Below are positions 1 to 8,033 of a stretch of 64,000 bases of DNA, piece by piece. The notes below the pieces were generated by a model that saw nothing but the letters and a program-made list of their open reading frames with translations, ran no database searches and was not told where the DNA came from. How positions within the stretch are numbered: the stretch's first letter is position 1; each line of letters starts with the position of its first letter. Both the position numbers and the translations under genes were made by a program. This stretch comes from an uncultured Oscillospiraceae bacterium. GTDB taxonomy: Bacteria > Bacillota > Clostridia > Oscillospirales > Oscillospiraceae. The stretch lies in contig CALXDD010000003.1 in the NCBI GenBank assembly GCA_944386985.1, forward strand, positions 62,001-126,000, read 5' to 3'.

Positions 1-596
1 GAGAAGTGGCCTCCGCCCTGGCCGCTGCTGCCGTCTTCCGGGGCTGCCGGGAGCGGGAGGAGATGACCAGGGAGGCCATGGAGGAGGTCTTTCAGAAGGC
101 CAATGAGGCGGTACTGGAGGGACAGAAGACTCCCGGTCAGGAGGAGATGCGGACCACCGCTGTGGCGTTGGATCTCCGGGGGGGCCGGGCGGTGTGGGGC
201 CACGCTGGAGACTCCCGGCTCTACCGTTTCTCCAGCGGGGGACTGGCCTTTGTCACCGGAGACCACTCGGTGACCTACAAAAAATTCCTGGCGGGGGAGA
301 TCTCTGCCATGGACGTCTACCACGACGACGACCGCTCCAGCCTTCTCCGGGTGCTGGGAAAGCCGGGGGCCAGAGGGGATACCGGAGCCGCCGAGCTTCA
401 AAGCGGCGACGCTTTCCTCCTCTGTACCGACGGTTTCTGGGAGTATGTGTACCAGGAGGAGATGCTGGCGGACTGGCTGAAATCCACCACGCCGGAGCAG
501 TGGGTGGAGCTGATGCTGCTGCGCCACATTCGCCGTACCCCGCCGGGAAATGATAACTTCTCTGTGATCGCTGTGTTTGCGGAGGAGGAGTTATGA
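1..596 (+). CDS. PP2C-family Ser/Thr protein phosphatase, 3' part
   Basis: This is the C-terminal part of a cytosolic metal-dependent phosphatase that removes phosphate from Ser/Thr residues. The reading frame is open at the window edge (first full codon at base 3). The segment begins in the PP2C stretch around EVASALA, so the catalytic N-terminus with the first metal aspartates lies upstream. Visible PP2C motifs are GHAGDSRLYRF (Gly-Asp loop), the TGDHS stretch, LLCTDGFWEYV (metal Asp) and the terminal DNFSVIAV. The stop overlaps the start of the VWA-FHA gene by 4 bases (ATGA), implying translational coupling. An FHA domain in the partner suggests a phospho-Thr signalling locus whose kinase would lie upstream; that is inference. 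Confidence 0.85.
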   Translation, partial: EVASALAAAAVFRGCREREEMTREAMEEVFQKANEAVLEGQKTPGQEEMRTTAVALDLRGGRAVWGHAGDSRLYRFSSGGLAFVTGDHSVTYKKFLAGEISAMDVYHDDDRSSLLRVLGKPGARGDTGAAELQSGDAFLLCTDGFWEYVYQEEMLADWLKSTTPEQWVELMLLRHIRRTPPGNDNFSVIAVFAEEEL

Positions 597-2065
597 GAAG
601 ACTGCTGTATCTGCTGGCCGCGGCAGTGGTGCTGCCTCTGCTGGGGACCACTGCCATGGCCGCCGCCCAGGCGGAGCTGGTGCGGGCTTTTGTGTATGAT
701 CAGACCCTCACTGCCTATGTGGCCATTACCGGCACAGACCAGCCGGTCACCAAGGCGGAGGCGAAAATCGGCGGTCAGTCCTTCCCGGCTTCTCAGGCCA
801 TGGAGACGGTCCGCCAGGCGGGGGCGCCGGTGACTTATCTTCTGCTGGTGGACTGCTCCACCTCCATGCCCGCCTATGCCGAAGAGGTAGCCGCCTTTGC
901 CGGAACTCTGGGGTCGGGGGGCGGGGAGAACACCCGCTTCACCCTGGCTACCTTTGGCGAGGAGTTTGTCGTGGCTGCGGAGGACCTGACAGCTGCGGAG
1001 CTGCCCCAGGCCATGGCAGATCTCAGCTACGAGGCCCGGGGTACCCGCCTCCAAAGCGGTATTCAGGGGGCGCTGGATTATTTTGAGTCTATCCCTCGCC
1101 AGGGGGGCGAGCTTCGCAGTATGGTAGTTCTCACCGACGCGGTGGAGTACGACTCCACCGGGGAGGCCACCTATGACGAAACCCTGCAGAGGGTGGAGGA
1201 TTCCGATGTGATGGTCCATGCCCTGGGCTTTGGCTTTGACGAGGCTTCTCTGGAGAGCCTTTTCTCCCTGGTGGAGGCCAGCGGCGGCAGCTGCTGGCAG
1301 GCAGGGAGTCAGGCAGAGGCCGCCCAAGCGGCGGAGGCTCTGGCGGAGGAGACAGGGAACCTCTTTGTCACTGGCTTCTCTCTGGGGACCTACCAGACCG
1401 AGGGCGGGGAGACGGAGGTGTCCATTACCTTTGCTTCCAACGGAGAGCTGATGGCCAAGGCGGAGCGCCGGGTGGTCTTTCCTGCTATGGAAGGAGAGGC
1501 CCCGGTGAAAGAGGGGCTGCCTTCCGCCGAGACTCCGGTTCAAACACAGGAAGCCGCGTCCTCTTCCGGAAGCGAGGCGGCGACGGCGGAGGATGATGGT
1601 CTTGGATGGCTTCCTTTGGCCGCAGTCGGTGCTTTTTTGGTGATCGTTGTGATCGTGGGAGCGGCGACGGCCGCGAACCGGCGTAAGCGCCGCCGTGCCG
1701 CCTCGCTCCAGGGGGCTGCTGCACCGCCTTCATCTCCGCCCGTACCACCGGGACCGGTGGAAGCCAACGGCATCTTTCTTCGACTGGAGGTGCTGACGGG
1801 ACAGCTCGCCAGCGGGAGGACGGAATTCTCTCTTACCGATCAGCTGATGGTGGGCCGGGATGCCCTGTGTGATATTGTCTTCGACAGCCAGACCATCTCC
1901 CGGCGGCACGCCCGGGTTTTTGCAGCCAACGGGGCGGTATATATAGAGGACCTGGGTTCTCAGAATGGTACCGCCGTCAACGGGACGCCCATCCATATGG
2001 CCAACATCCTCCGCAGCGGGGACGAGATCGCCATGGGGGATGTCCGCTTCCGGCTGAAGTTCTGA
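593..2065 (+). CDS. Membrane protein with extracytoplasmic VWA and cytosolic FHA domain
   Basis: This 490-residue protein starts with a signal or anchor segment (residues 1-23). A von Willebrand factor A domain follows at about residues 80-235, with the MIDAS signature D87-x-S89-x-S91. A Glu/Ser-rich linker leads to a membrane helix near residues 338-360, a basic stop-transfer patch, and a C-terminal FHA domain (about 395-490) with GRD, SRRHA and SQNGTAVNG. FHA domains bind phosphothreonine, so the cytosolic end probably senses kinase activity while the VWA part binds ligand or protein outside. The start is set by GGAGGAG just before the ATG. It overlaps the upstream phosphatase gene by 4 bases. 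The ligand is unknown. Confidence 0.85.
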   Translation: MRRLLYLLAAAVVLPLLGTTAMAAAQAELVRAFVYDQTLTAYVAITGTDQPVTKAEAKIGGQSFPASQAMETVRQAGAPVTYLLLVDCSTSMPAYAEEVAAFAGTLGSGGGENTRFTLATFGEEFVVAAEDLTAAELPQAMADLSYEARGTRLQSGIQGALDYFESIPRQGGELRSMVVLTDAVEYDSTGEATYDETLQRVEDSDVMVHALGFGFDEASLESLFSLVEASGGSCWQAGSQAEAAQAAEALAEETGNLFVTGFSLGTYQTEGGETEVSITFASNGELMAKAERRVVFPAMEGEAPVKEGLPSAETPVQTQEAASSSGSEAATAEDDGLGWLPLAAVGAFLVIVVIVGAATAANRRKRRRAASLQGAAAPPSSPPVPPGPVEANGIFLRLEVLTGQLASGRTEFSLTDQLMVGRDALCDIVFDSQTISRRHARVFAANGAVYIEDLGSQNGTAVNGTPIHMANILRSGDEIAMGDVRFRLKF

Positions 2066-2155
2066 GCGGAAGATAAGGCGTGGTTGTTTTGGACAAAAAA
2101 GTTCTGCTGCATTTCATCGCACACCATTAAAATCAAAAAATAAGAGAGTCACCAG

Positions 2156-2192
2156 CAAAAAAGAGCCCAGTCCGGTAAAACGGACTGGGCTC
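2156..2192 (-). terminator. Intrinsic terminator of the minus-strand block
   Basis: A perfect 12-bp stem (2163-2174 with 2181-2192) with a 6-base loop. Read on the minus strand it is followed by a run of Ts (bases 2157-2162 are C then A residues on the plus strand). It lies just past the SLC13-type transporter gene and closes that transcript. On the plus strand there is no good T-run. Confidence 0.75.
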
Positions 2193-2252
2193 TCATTCGT
2201 TGTATCAGCTGAGTGTGATGGAGTTTGACAGAAGATCCCGGGCGGAATGTGA

Positions 2253-3689
2253 TTACAGGACGGTGTTGCCCAAAGGATAGAGAATGGCCATGCAGACCAG
2301 GAATGTGAGGAAAATCATCAGCAGATTCCACTTTAATGTATTCTTTACCGTAATGTGCTGGGGGCCAAAGAAAAGAGGAGCGGTTACGGCAGCGGAAGGC
2401 ACCAGAGAGGCAAAATTTGCAACCAAACAGATGATCACAGATATACTCACCAGGCTTACGCTGCTTCCGCTGATGGCAGGAATCACCAAGCCGAAGAAGA
2501 GCAGCATGGATACAACATTGGAGACGAAATTCGTCATAACAAGACACAAAAGAACGCCGATTCCCACCAGGACCGCAGGAGAGAGGGCGGATGTCATGGG
2601 GGCAAGCACATTGCTGAGCGCAAGGGAAATGCCGGTATCGGCAGAACTGACAGCGCTTCCCAGTACGACAACGGCCCCGATGAAAATCAGGAGCGTCATG
2701 GGCGCCGCTGTGGCAAGCTCGGAAAATTTGGCAATAGGTTTTCCGTCCACACGAATGATACAGAGAAGGCAGACGGCCAAAATTGCCGGGACGGTGTTTC
2801 CCCAAGCCTTCAGTGCGGTGGCCACGCCGGCCGGCAGAGCCGACGAGAATACTTCCGGGACGATCCACAGGAGTACGACCAGAATAAAAATACAGACGGA
2901 CAGAATACCTTTGCGATCCAGCGGGATTTTTTGGGCCCGGGCCGCATCCAGGTCATAGTTCTTATATTTGGATGCTTCCGGCTTCCAGATGACACAGATG
3001 ACCAGCAAAAGCAGCAGATACATGATCAAGGCAAAGGGCAGTCCCAGCGTCAGCCACTGCGTGTAGGAGATCGAGATGCCGGAAGCGGCCGCGGTGCCGA
3101 TCATAATAAGGGGAACGGCATGGCAGATCGGGGTTGCTGCATTGGTAATGTTGCTGATCCAGAAAATTCCAATAATCAGAGCGGTATAAAAGGGATCGCC
3201 TTTTTTGTAGCCGATTTCATCACAGATTTCAACAGCGAGCGTGATAAAAATAATTCCCAGCGTGGCACATTCCAGCACCAGACCCAGCAGTGTGGCGGCC
3301 AGAAAAAACATTGCCATAAAGGCGTAAGGGCGGTTCCGGACAATATTCCGAGTCAAGAACCAGTGAGCGATTTTTCGTATGACGCCGGTGTCGGACAGAA
3401 CCTTGTTCAAGGCCATGCAGGTGATCACGATGATCACGGTGGAACTGCCCATGGATGCCGCATAGGTGTCGGTGGCGGACAAAACGCCGGTCATGATTAC
3501 AGCGGCCAGGGCCAGGAGACTGACCCAATCAGTTCCCACGGTCAGCCACAGGTAAAGAATCGGCAGCAAAACAGCTAAGACGCTGACACCGACCTCTGTG
3601 AGGCCATTGGCGGCGGGAACAAAAAGTTTGACGCAGAAAAAGAGAATGAGCGCGATGATGAAATGCTTGTAGTTTTTCCAGAAGTTCAT
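2253..3689 (-). CDS. SLC13/DASS-type anion (carboxylate) transporter
   Basis: This polytopic membrane protein of 478 residues is almost entirely hydrophobic, with about 11-12 predicted segments. It fits the divalent anion:Na+ symporter/ArsB-like superfamily. Two related hairpin regions carry SNITNAATPI near the middle and TNFVSNVVSMLL near the C-terminus, resembling the SNT/SNV substrate motifs of SLC13 proteins. I chose the ATG at 3689 because GGAGGGATAGCT sits directly upstream; a start 8 codons earlier lacks a ribosome site. It is the last gene of the minus-strand methyltransferase/CobW block. Carboxylate, sulfate or a metal-oxyanion are possible substrates and the sequence does not decide between them. 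Confidence 0.75.
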   Translation of the reverse strand: MNFWKNYKHFIIALILFFCVKLFVPAANGLTEVGVSVLAVLLPILYLWLTVGTDWVSLLALAAVIMTGVLSATDTYAASMGSSTVIIVITCMALNKVLSDTGVIRKIAHWFLTRNIVRNRPYAFMAMFFLAATLLGLVLECATLGIIFITLAVEICDEIGYKKGDPFYTALIIGIFWISNITNAATPICHAVPLIMIGTAAASGISISYTQWLTLGLPFALIMYLLLLLVICVIWKPEASKYKNYDLDAARAQKIPLDRKGILSVCIFILVVLLWIVPEVFSSALPAGVATALKAWGNTVPAILAVCLLCIIRVDGKPIAKFSELATAAPMTLLIFIGAVVVLGSAVSSADTGISLALSNVLAPMTSALSPAVLVGIGVLLCLVMTNFVSNVVSMLLFFGLVIPAISGSSVSLVSISVIICLVANFASLVPSAAVTAPLFFGPQHITVKNTLKWNLLMIFLTFLVCMAILYPLGNTVL

Positions 3690-3723
3690 AGCTATCCCTC
3701 CATTGCCCATCAATGTAATTGCA

Positions 3724-4314
3724 TTATGGGATCAGGTCTGCGAATGTTTCCTGAAGAATATTACGGAGTGCTTCACATTCCACACCAAATACAATAAAAA
3801 CACAGTCGCTGTGGCAGACGGTGTGGGGGGACAGCCACTGCTTGTCGGCGGTTTCGCCGTCGGTAATGGAAATACGGCAGCGGCAGGTGTCCGGTTCTAC
3901 GATCCCTTTGATGTGGCCGATAAAGCCGCCCATTTCAAGGACCCGGTCTGAAACGGCGCGCATTCGGCGTTCCACCTCTGCCACGGCGGCTTCATAAGCA
4001 AGCGTTACCTGAATACGGGCGGAGCCAACAATGGCTGGGGCGTGGGAAGTTACACAGATCGGCTCCTCGGGGGCATGATCGTGGTGATGTTCGTGATCGT
4101 GGTCGTGTTCGTGCCCGTGCTCATGCCCATATTCGTGCTCGTGCCCATGCCCGTGCTCATGCTCGTGTCCGTGGTCATGGTGGTGTTCATGGTTGTGGCA
4201 GCTGCAGTGGGGATCATTGCAGGGGACATCGTGGGGATGGGGAGCTACACCGCTGTGCAGCGGTTCCTCCCGGGCTCCGGCGGCGTTCTTCCGGTCTTTC
4301 TCTTGGCTGTCCAT
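3724..4314 (-). CDS. His-rich metal-binding protein coupled to CobW GTPase
   Basis: This 196-residue soluble protein has an N-terminal CxDPHCSCH-like cluster. It is followed by about 50 residues made mostly of His, Asp, Glu and Gly (about residues 36-85), a clear metal-binding tract. The C-terminal 100 residues (from ICVTSHAPAIVG on) are an ordinary folded-looking domain with three more Cys. The ATG follows the stop of the CobW GTPase gene by one base, and its Shine-Dalgarno AAGGAGG lies inside the end of that gene, so the two are translationally coupled. Because CobW proteins normally carry a His-rich linker and a C-terminal domain on one chain, this looks like the split-off second half of a CobW chaperone. 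Zinc is the likeliest metal, by inference. Confidence 0.7.
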   Translation of the reverse strand: MDSQEKDRKNAAGAREEPLHSGVAPHPHDVPCNDPHCSCHNHEHHHDHGHEHEHGHGHEHEYGHEHGHEHDHDHEHHHDHAPEEPICVTSHAPAIVGSARIQVTLAYEAAVAEVERRMRAVSDRVLEMGGFIGHIKGIVEPDTCRCRISITDGETADKQWLSPHTVCHSDCVFIVFGVECEALRNILQETFADLIP

Positions 4315-4315
4315 T

Positions 4316-4933
4316 TTATGACACCTCCTTCGAAAATACCTGGTTCCAGATCTGTTCAGGAATTCCCTTTACTGCGGATACATGGAAAATGGGGGCATCT
4401 GTATTGTAATTGCGGATGGAGGCGTCCACTGCCTGCAGAATATCCTCTGTGACCAGATCGGACTTGTTGACCAGAACAGCGCTGGCCCCCTCCAGCTGCT
4501 CCCTGGAGAATTCAGCCAGCTGCTCCACATGCTGCATTCGCTGCCACCGCTTGGCGTCCACCAGGCAGGTAATACTGCAGGAAATTTCCGGAACAGATTC
4601 CTCCAACGTCTTTTTCACATTATTGGGATACGCCATGCCGGTTGTCTCCAAAATGATCCACTCCGGCGAATAGCGGGAGAGCAGCGCGTGAACGTTCATA
4701 ACCAATTCGCCGGCCATCGTGCAGCAGACGCAGCCGGAGAACATAGTCTCCACATTGCAGCCTGTATTGGATAGGGTGCGGTCATCAATGCTGATGCTGC
4801 CGATCTCATTTTCCAGGATAATTACCTGGGACTGGGAGGCAGGCTTGTCACCGACCAAATACTTTGCCAGCTGCAGGATCACACTGGTTTTTCCTGAGCC
4901 AAGAAAACCGCCAATAATCAACAGCTTTGTCAT
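4316..4933 (-). CDS. CobW/COG0523-family GTPase (metallochaperone), G domain only
   Basis: A cytosolic P-loop GTPase of 205 residues. Visible motifs are Walker A GGFLGSGKTS (residues 8-17), ENEIG (switch region), the family hallmark CVCC (CxCC metal site), and NKSD (G4, guanine specificity). COG0523 proteins use GTP hydrolysis to hand zinc, cobalt or other metals to client enzymes. Typical members are 300-400 residues; this one ends after the G domain, and the usual His-rich/C-terminal part is supplied by the next gene. It sits directly downstream of the zinc-site methyltransferase gene, which is therefore a plausible client. The client and metal are inferred, not shown. Confidence 0.85.
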   Translation of the reverse strand: MTKLLIIGGFLGSGKTSVILQLAKYLVGDKPASQSQVIILENEIGSISIDDRTLSNTGCNVETMFSGCVCCTMAGELVMNVHALLSRYSPEWIILETTGMAYPNNVKKTLEESVPEISCSITCLVDAKRWQRMQHVEQLAEFSREQLEGASAVLVNKSDLVTEDILQAVDASIRNYNTDAPIFHVSAVKGIPEQIWNQVFSKEVS

Positions 4934-5009
4934 TGTGTTCCCCTCTCTTTATTACCGCGGGCGGCTATGGCATGCAGTGCGCCACAGCCGCCCGGCACTT
5001 GTGATGAAG

Positions 5010-6086
5010 CTACCGGTTATAATAGCCTCTGGTATACCAATAGATTTCTTCGCCCATCCAGCCGTTGATTCGTGCGATGTCCTCATCGCCGGGAATTCCA
5101 AGCGCACCGGCGCGGCCCATGTAACCGCCGTCCGGCGCATAGGTGTCAACGCACTGGCGGACCATGCTTCGAATTTCCTCCTCGTCCACATTCGGCCAGG
5201 AGACGGGGGGGGTCCAATCCCAGCAGCCCGCCAGAACCAGATTGCGCCCATACTTCTTCTTGGCGGCGAGAAGATCATTTCCGGTCTGTGCCGGATCGGT
5301 CACCCGCACGCCGAGAGAGACCATGTCGTCAAAGAAAGTTTCGCACTTTCCGCAGTTGTGGAATTGGACCGGAATACCCTTCTCCGTGAAGGGCTTTGAC
5401 AGCCGCTTGTAAATGGGAAGGAGGAATTTCCGGTACATCTCCAGAGAGATGAAGGGCCTCTGGGCGCTGGCGGTATCGTCCAGCAGATAGACGCAGTCCA
5501 TCGTGTAGTGCTCAGCGGCGGCCGCACATATCGGATAATAGAGATCTGCCATATAATTAAGGATTTCCTCACAGATCTCCGGTTCCTCCACCAGAGCGAT
5601 GAAGGTGTTTTCAAACCCCATGAACGCCACCAGCTGCTGGAAGGGCATCAGGCCGATGACACCCATGGCGGCCGACTGCCGGTGGTCGATCCCAGAGGCT
5701 TCCCAGTCCTTCTTGGCCAAAAAGTCCCAGTCCAGACGCTCAGGCATGGGGGGCGCCTTGATGTAGTCGTGCCAGTGCTCGATGTCGTCAAGATCCAGAA
5801 TGTAGTTGTTGGGCTCAGGGATACAGCCGAAGCCTGTGGACTCATTGGCAACGTATTTGACGCCCCAGATGTCGTAGCGGCCGTTGGGAGCCGGCGTCAG
5901 ATGCGTTTCATCAAACAGGGAGGGGCCGACGATCCTTATGGTTGCTTCCCCGTTATAGCCGGTGAAGCCCATGTTGTGCAGGGGAACACTCTCGGGGAGT
6001 TCCCCTTTCAGTACCCGAAGGAAATTATCTTTTGGCGTCAGCTTGAGGCTTTCCAAAATTCTCCGGCGCTCTTGCTCAGAATACAT
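5010..6086 (-). CDS. Uroporphyrinogen decarboxylase-like (MtaA/MtbA-type) methyltransferase
   Basis: A 358-residue TIM-barrel protein of the URO-D superfamily. It carries His243-x-Cys245 (in QFHNCG) and Cys288 (in LAGCWDW), the HxC...C zinc ligand pattern of methylcobamide:thiol methyltransferases such as MtaA. True heme-pathway HemE lacks this site. I start at the ATG at 6086 because AAGGAGAACGTAT precedes it; the frame's earlier ATG at 6104 has no ribosome site. Neighbours are a GPH-type carrier, a CobW GTPase and a His-rich protein, with no hem genes. No corrinoid protein or substrate-specific methyltransferase I is present here, so the methyl donor and acceptor are unknown. Confidence 0.75.
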   Translation of the reverse strand: MYSEQERRRILESLKLTPKDNFLRVLKGELPESVPLHNMGFTGYNGEATIRIVGPSLFDETHLTPAPNGRYDIWGVKYVANESTGFGCIPEPNNYILDLDDIEHWHDYIKAPPMPERLDWDFLAKKDWEASGIDHRQSAAMGVIGLMPFQQLVAFMGFENTFIALVEEPEICEEILNYMADLYYPICAAAAEHYTMDCVYLLDDTASAQRPFISLEMYRKFLLPIYKRLSKPFTEKGIPVQFHNCGKCETFFDDMVSLGVRVTDPAQTGNDLLAAKKKYGRNLVLAGCWDWTPPVSWPNVDEEEIRSMVRQCVDTYAPDGGYMGRAGALGIPGDEDIARINGWMGEEIYWYTRGYYNR

Positions 6087-6152
6087 ATACGTTCTCCTTT
6101 CCATAAATCCTGTAGTGGGTGGTATGCAATAGTGAATGGTATGCAGATGGAC

Positions 6153-7559
6153 TCAGCTCTCTTTTCTTGCGGCGATTTCCTTTGCGTAGCCATCCACAGA
6201 CTCCTGTGTCAGGCGATAGAGGAATGTGACAAGAAGCAGAGCGGCAATAAACAAGCCGAGGGGGATCAGAGCGTAGGCGTTGGTCAGGGCACGGCGGATG
6301 GTGTCGGTAATGGGGGCGGATGCGACATACCCTGCGGCGTTCAGTACGGCGGGAATCAAAATTCCGACGACAGTAAGGGCGACTTTTACAGGAACACCGG
6401 TCAGCCCCATGATTGTACCGGTGCAATTGATGCCGGTTTTCCACTCCGAGTAGACCGCACAGTTGGAGTAGAAGGTGATGATACCCGGGGTAGCCAGCGC
6501 AAGAGCGAACTGCACGATGACCATAGAAACGGTGAACATCAGCGCATTGCTGGCAATTGCGAAATACCAGGCGCCGAAAACTGCGACGGTACAGACGAGA
6601 AGGCCAACCTGTACGATTCGTTTGATGGGAATCTTCTTTGCGATGACGTTGGCCAGAAGAGAGGCGACAACGCCGGCAAAGTTGGTGATCGTCAGATAGA
6701 ATGCGTACATATCCGCTCTGCCAAGGCTCATTTCAAAGAGATATACTGCCATGTAGGAGAAGATAAAGAGGGATAGCTGGGTGCAGGAATTGATGAGTAG
6801 GACCCACAGGATCTGAATATTGGAACGAATGGCTGTGATGATCTGCCGGAAAGTAATGCGATTGGCCTTCTTGGCCTGCGCAGTGTGCTGCTGTGCAGAG
6901 GCTTCCAATTCCGCACGGGTGGGTTCGTATCCCTTGGTCATGGCAAAATGCAGCCAGTAGCCGGGGATGGTCAGCGCCCCCATGAGCGTTGCGGCGCCGG
7001 CATAGCCGATCACCGGATTGGAAAACAGGCCGATCAGGAATACGGCAATATAGGAAACCACGATGCCGCAAACCTTGTTCCAGGCGTTGCGCATGCCGGA
7101 GAGATGGGAGCGCTCCTGCTCCGTAGAGGCACATACGCCGATCAGAGAGACATTTGCGCACCAGGCAAGATTGAAGAATACAATGTAAATTCCAAAGCAG
7201 ATGCAGGTGGCGACGACGGCGGTGACAGCGCTGAAGCCAAAGGTGTACAGGGTAGGAGCAAACCACTGAAAAGCGTGGGAAATCACGATCAGGGGCGCCA
7301 TGACAAGAATCATTGTGCGGTAACGTCCATATTTGCCCGGCCGCATCGCGTCGATAATAGCGCCCCAACAGAACGCCATGATAAAATCGAACACGTTGAT
7401 GACGGTGTTCATGACACCAACAGCCTCCAGAGGGAGTGCAATAATGGTTGTCAGAAAGTACGTCCAATAATAGGTTTTGAAGCTGACGGACAGGGAGTAC
7501 ATGAAATCGCCAACACCAAACCATGTTTTTAATGTCTTACTTAGTGGTTTCTTACTCAC
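6153..7559 (-). CDS. GPH-family MFS cation symporter
   Basis: A 468-residue 12-segment carrier. The N-terminal pattern (FGVGDFMYSLSVSF, then WGAIIDAMRPGKYGRYR between helices 2 and 3) matches the glycoside-pentoside-hexuronide:cation symporter family, the MelB-like branch of MFS. Translation begins at a GTG preceded by GGAGGAGAAAAA. It is the first gene of the minus-strand block and diverges from the PucR-type regulator across the AT-rich spacer, so it probably imports the compound processed by the methyltransferase-like enzyme. The family moves sugars, glycosides and some sulfonates or sulfated compounds; the substrate here cannot be read from sequence. Confidence 0.8.
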   Translation of the reverse strand: MSKKPLSKTLKTWFGVGDFMYSLSVSFKTYYWTYFLTTIIALPLEAVGVMNTVINVFDFIMAFCWGAIIDAMRPGKYGRYRTMILVMAPLIVISHAFQWFAPTLYTFGFSAVTAVVATCICFGIYIVFFNLAWCANVSLIGVCASTEQERSHLSGMRNAWNKVCGIVVSYIAVFLIGLFSNPVIGYAGAATLMGALTIPGYWLHFAMTKGYEPTRAELEASAQQHTAQAKKANRITFRQIITAIRSNIQILWVLLINSCTQLSLFIFSYMAVYLFEMSLGRADMYAFYLTITNFAGVVASLLANVIAKKIPIKRIVQVGLLVCTVAVFGAWYFAIASNALMFTVSMVIVQFALALATPGIITFYSNCAVYSEWKTGINCTGTIMGLTGVPVKVALTVVGILIPAVLNAAGYVASAPITDTIRRALTNAYALIPLGLFIAALLLVTFLYRLTQESVDGYAKEIAARKES

Positions 7560-8033
7560 TTTTTCTCCTCCATTCTTTCAATTCGATCGGGGCTTTCATG
7601 TTAAAATTCTACAATGATCATCTCCTTCCATTTGAGACGGTGTTCCGCGGAGTTCATGAAATTTTGTGGAATATTTTGTTTGAAAAATATTCTTGAAAAA
7701 TAAGTGAACAAAAATCACAAACACATTGAAAGAAATATTATCTTGAACTCAAAGAAGAATTATGGTAATATTATGGCATAAGTTTTGCGTTTTTGTTGAA
7801 TATTGGATTATAATGTCATATTAAACTGTATTTGCGGAAAATGCATCTGAAATTATTCCCGAAGTTTTTGCAACGAAAATATGAATTTTTTATTATGAAT
7901 TTTTCACAATGACGGAAGTCGGAAGTTGTCGAAAATTTCTGCTTGCCCGGCGAGAAAAAGACGGATTGTAAAAAATTTTGCCCGCAGTCAATTTGCGATT
8001 ATTATTTTTTTACAAAGCAAAGGAGGTATGTAT
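7560..8033. promoter_or_regulatory. AT-rich divergent regulatory region
   Basis: This 474-base spacer between the MFS gene (minus) and the PucR-type gene (plus) has no gene. It is far more AT-rich than the rest of the window, especially 7670-7900, with many short A and T tracts. It must hold the promoters of both transcripts and presumably the regulator's operators. One TGTCGAA heptamer (7927-7933) resembles a Spo0A box, but a single short match in AT-rich DNA is not convincing. I could not define a confident -35/-10 pair. Confidence 0.5.

Noticed and set aside
4042-4452. A Val/Met-rich hydrophobic plus-strand frame that looks like a membrane protein
   Set aside because: It is the antisense reading of the His/Asp codon repeats (CAT/CAC/GAC) of the His-rich protein.
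7927-7933. Single 0A-box heptamer upstream of the PucR-type gene
   Set aside because: One 7-base match in a very AT-rich spacer is expected by chance and has no partner site.
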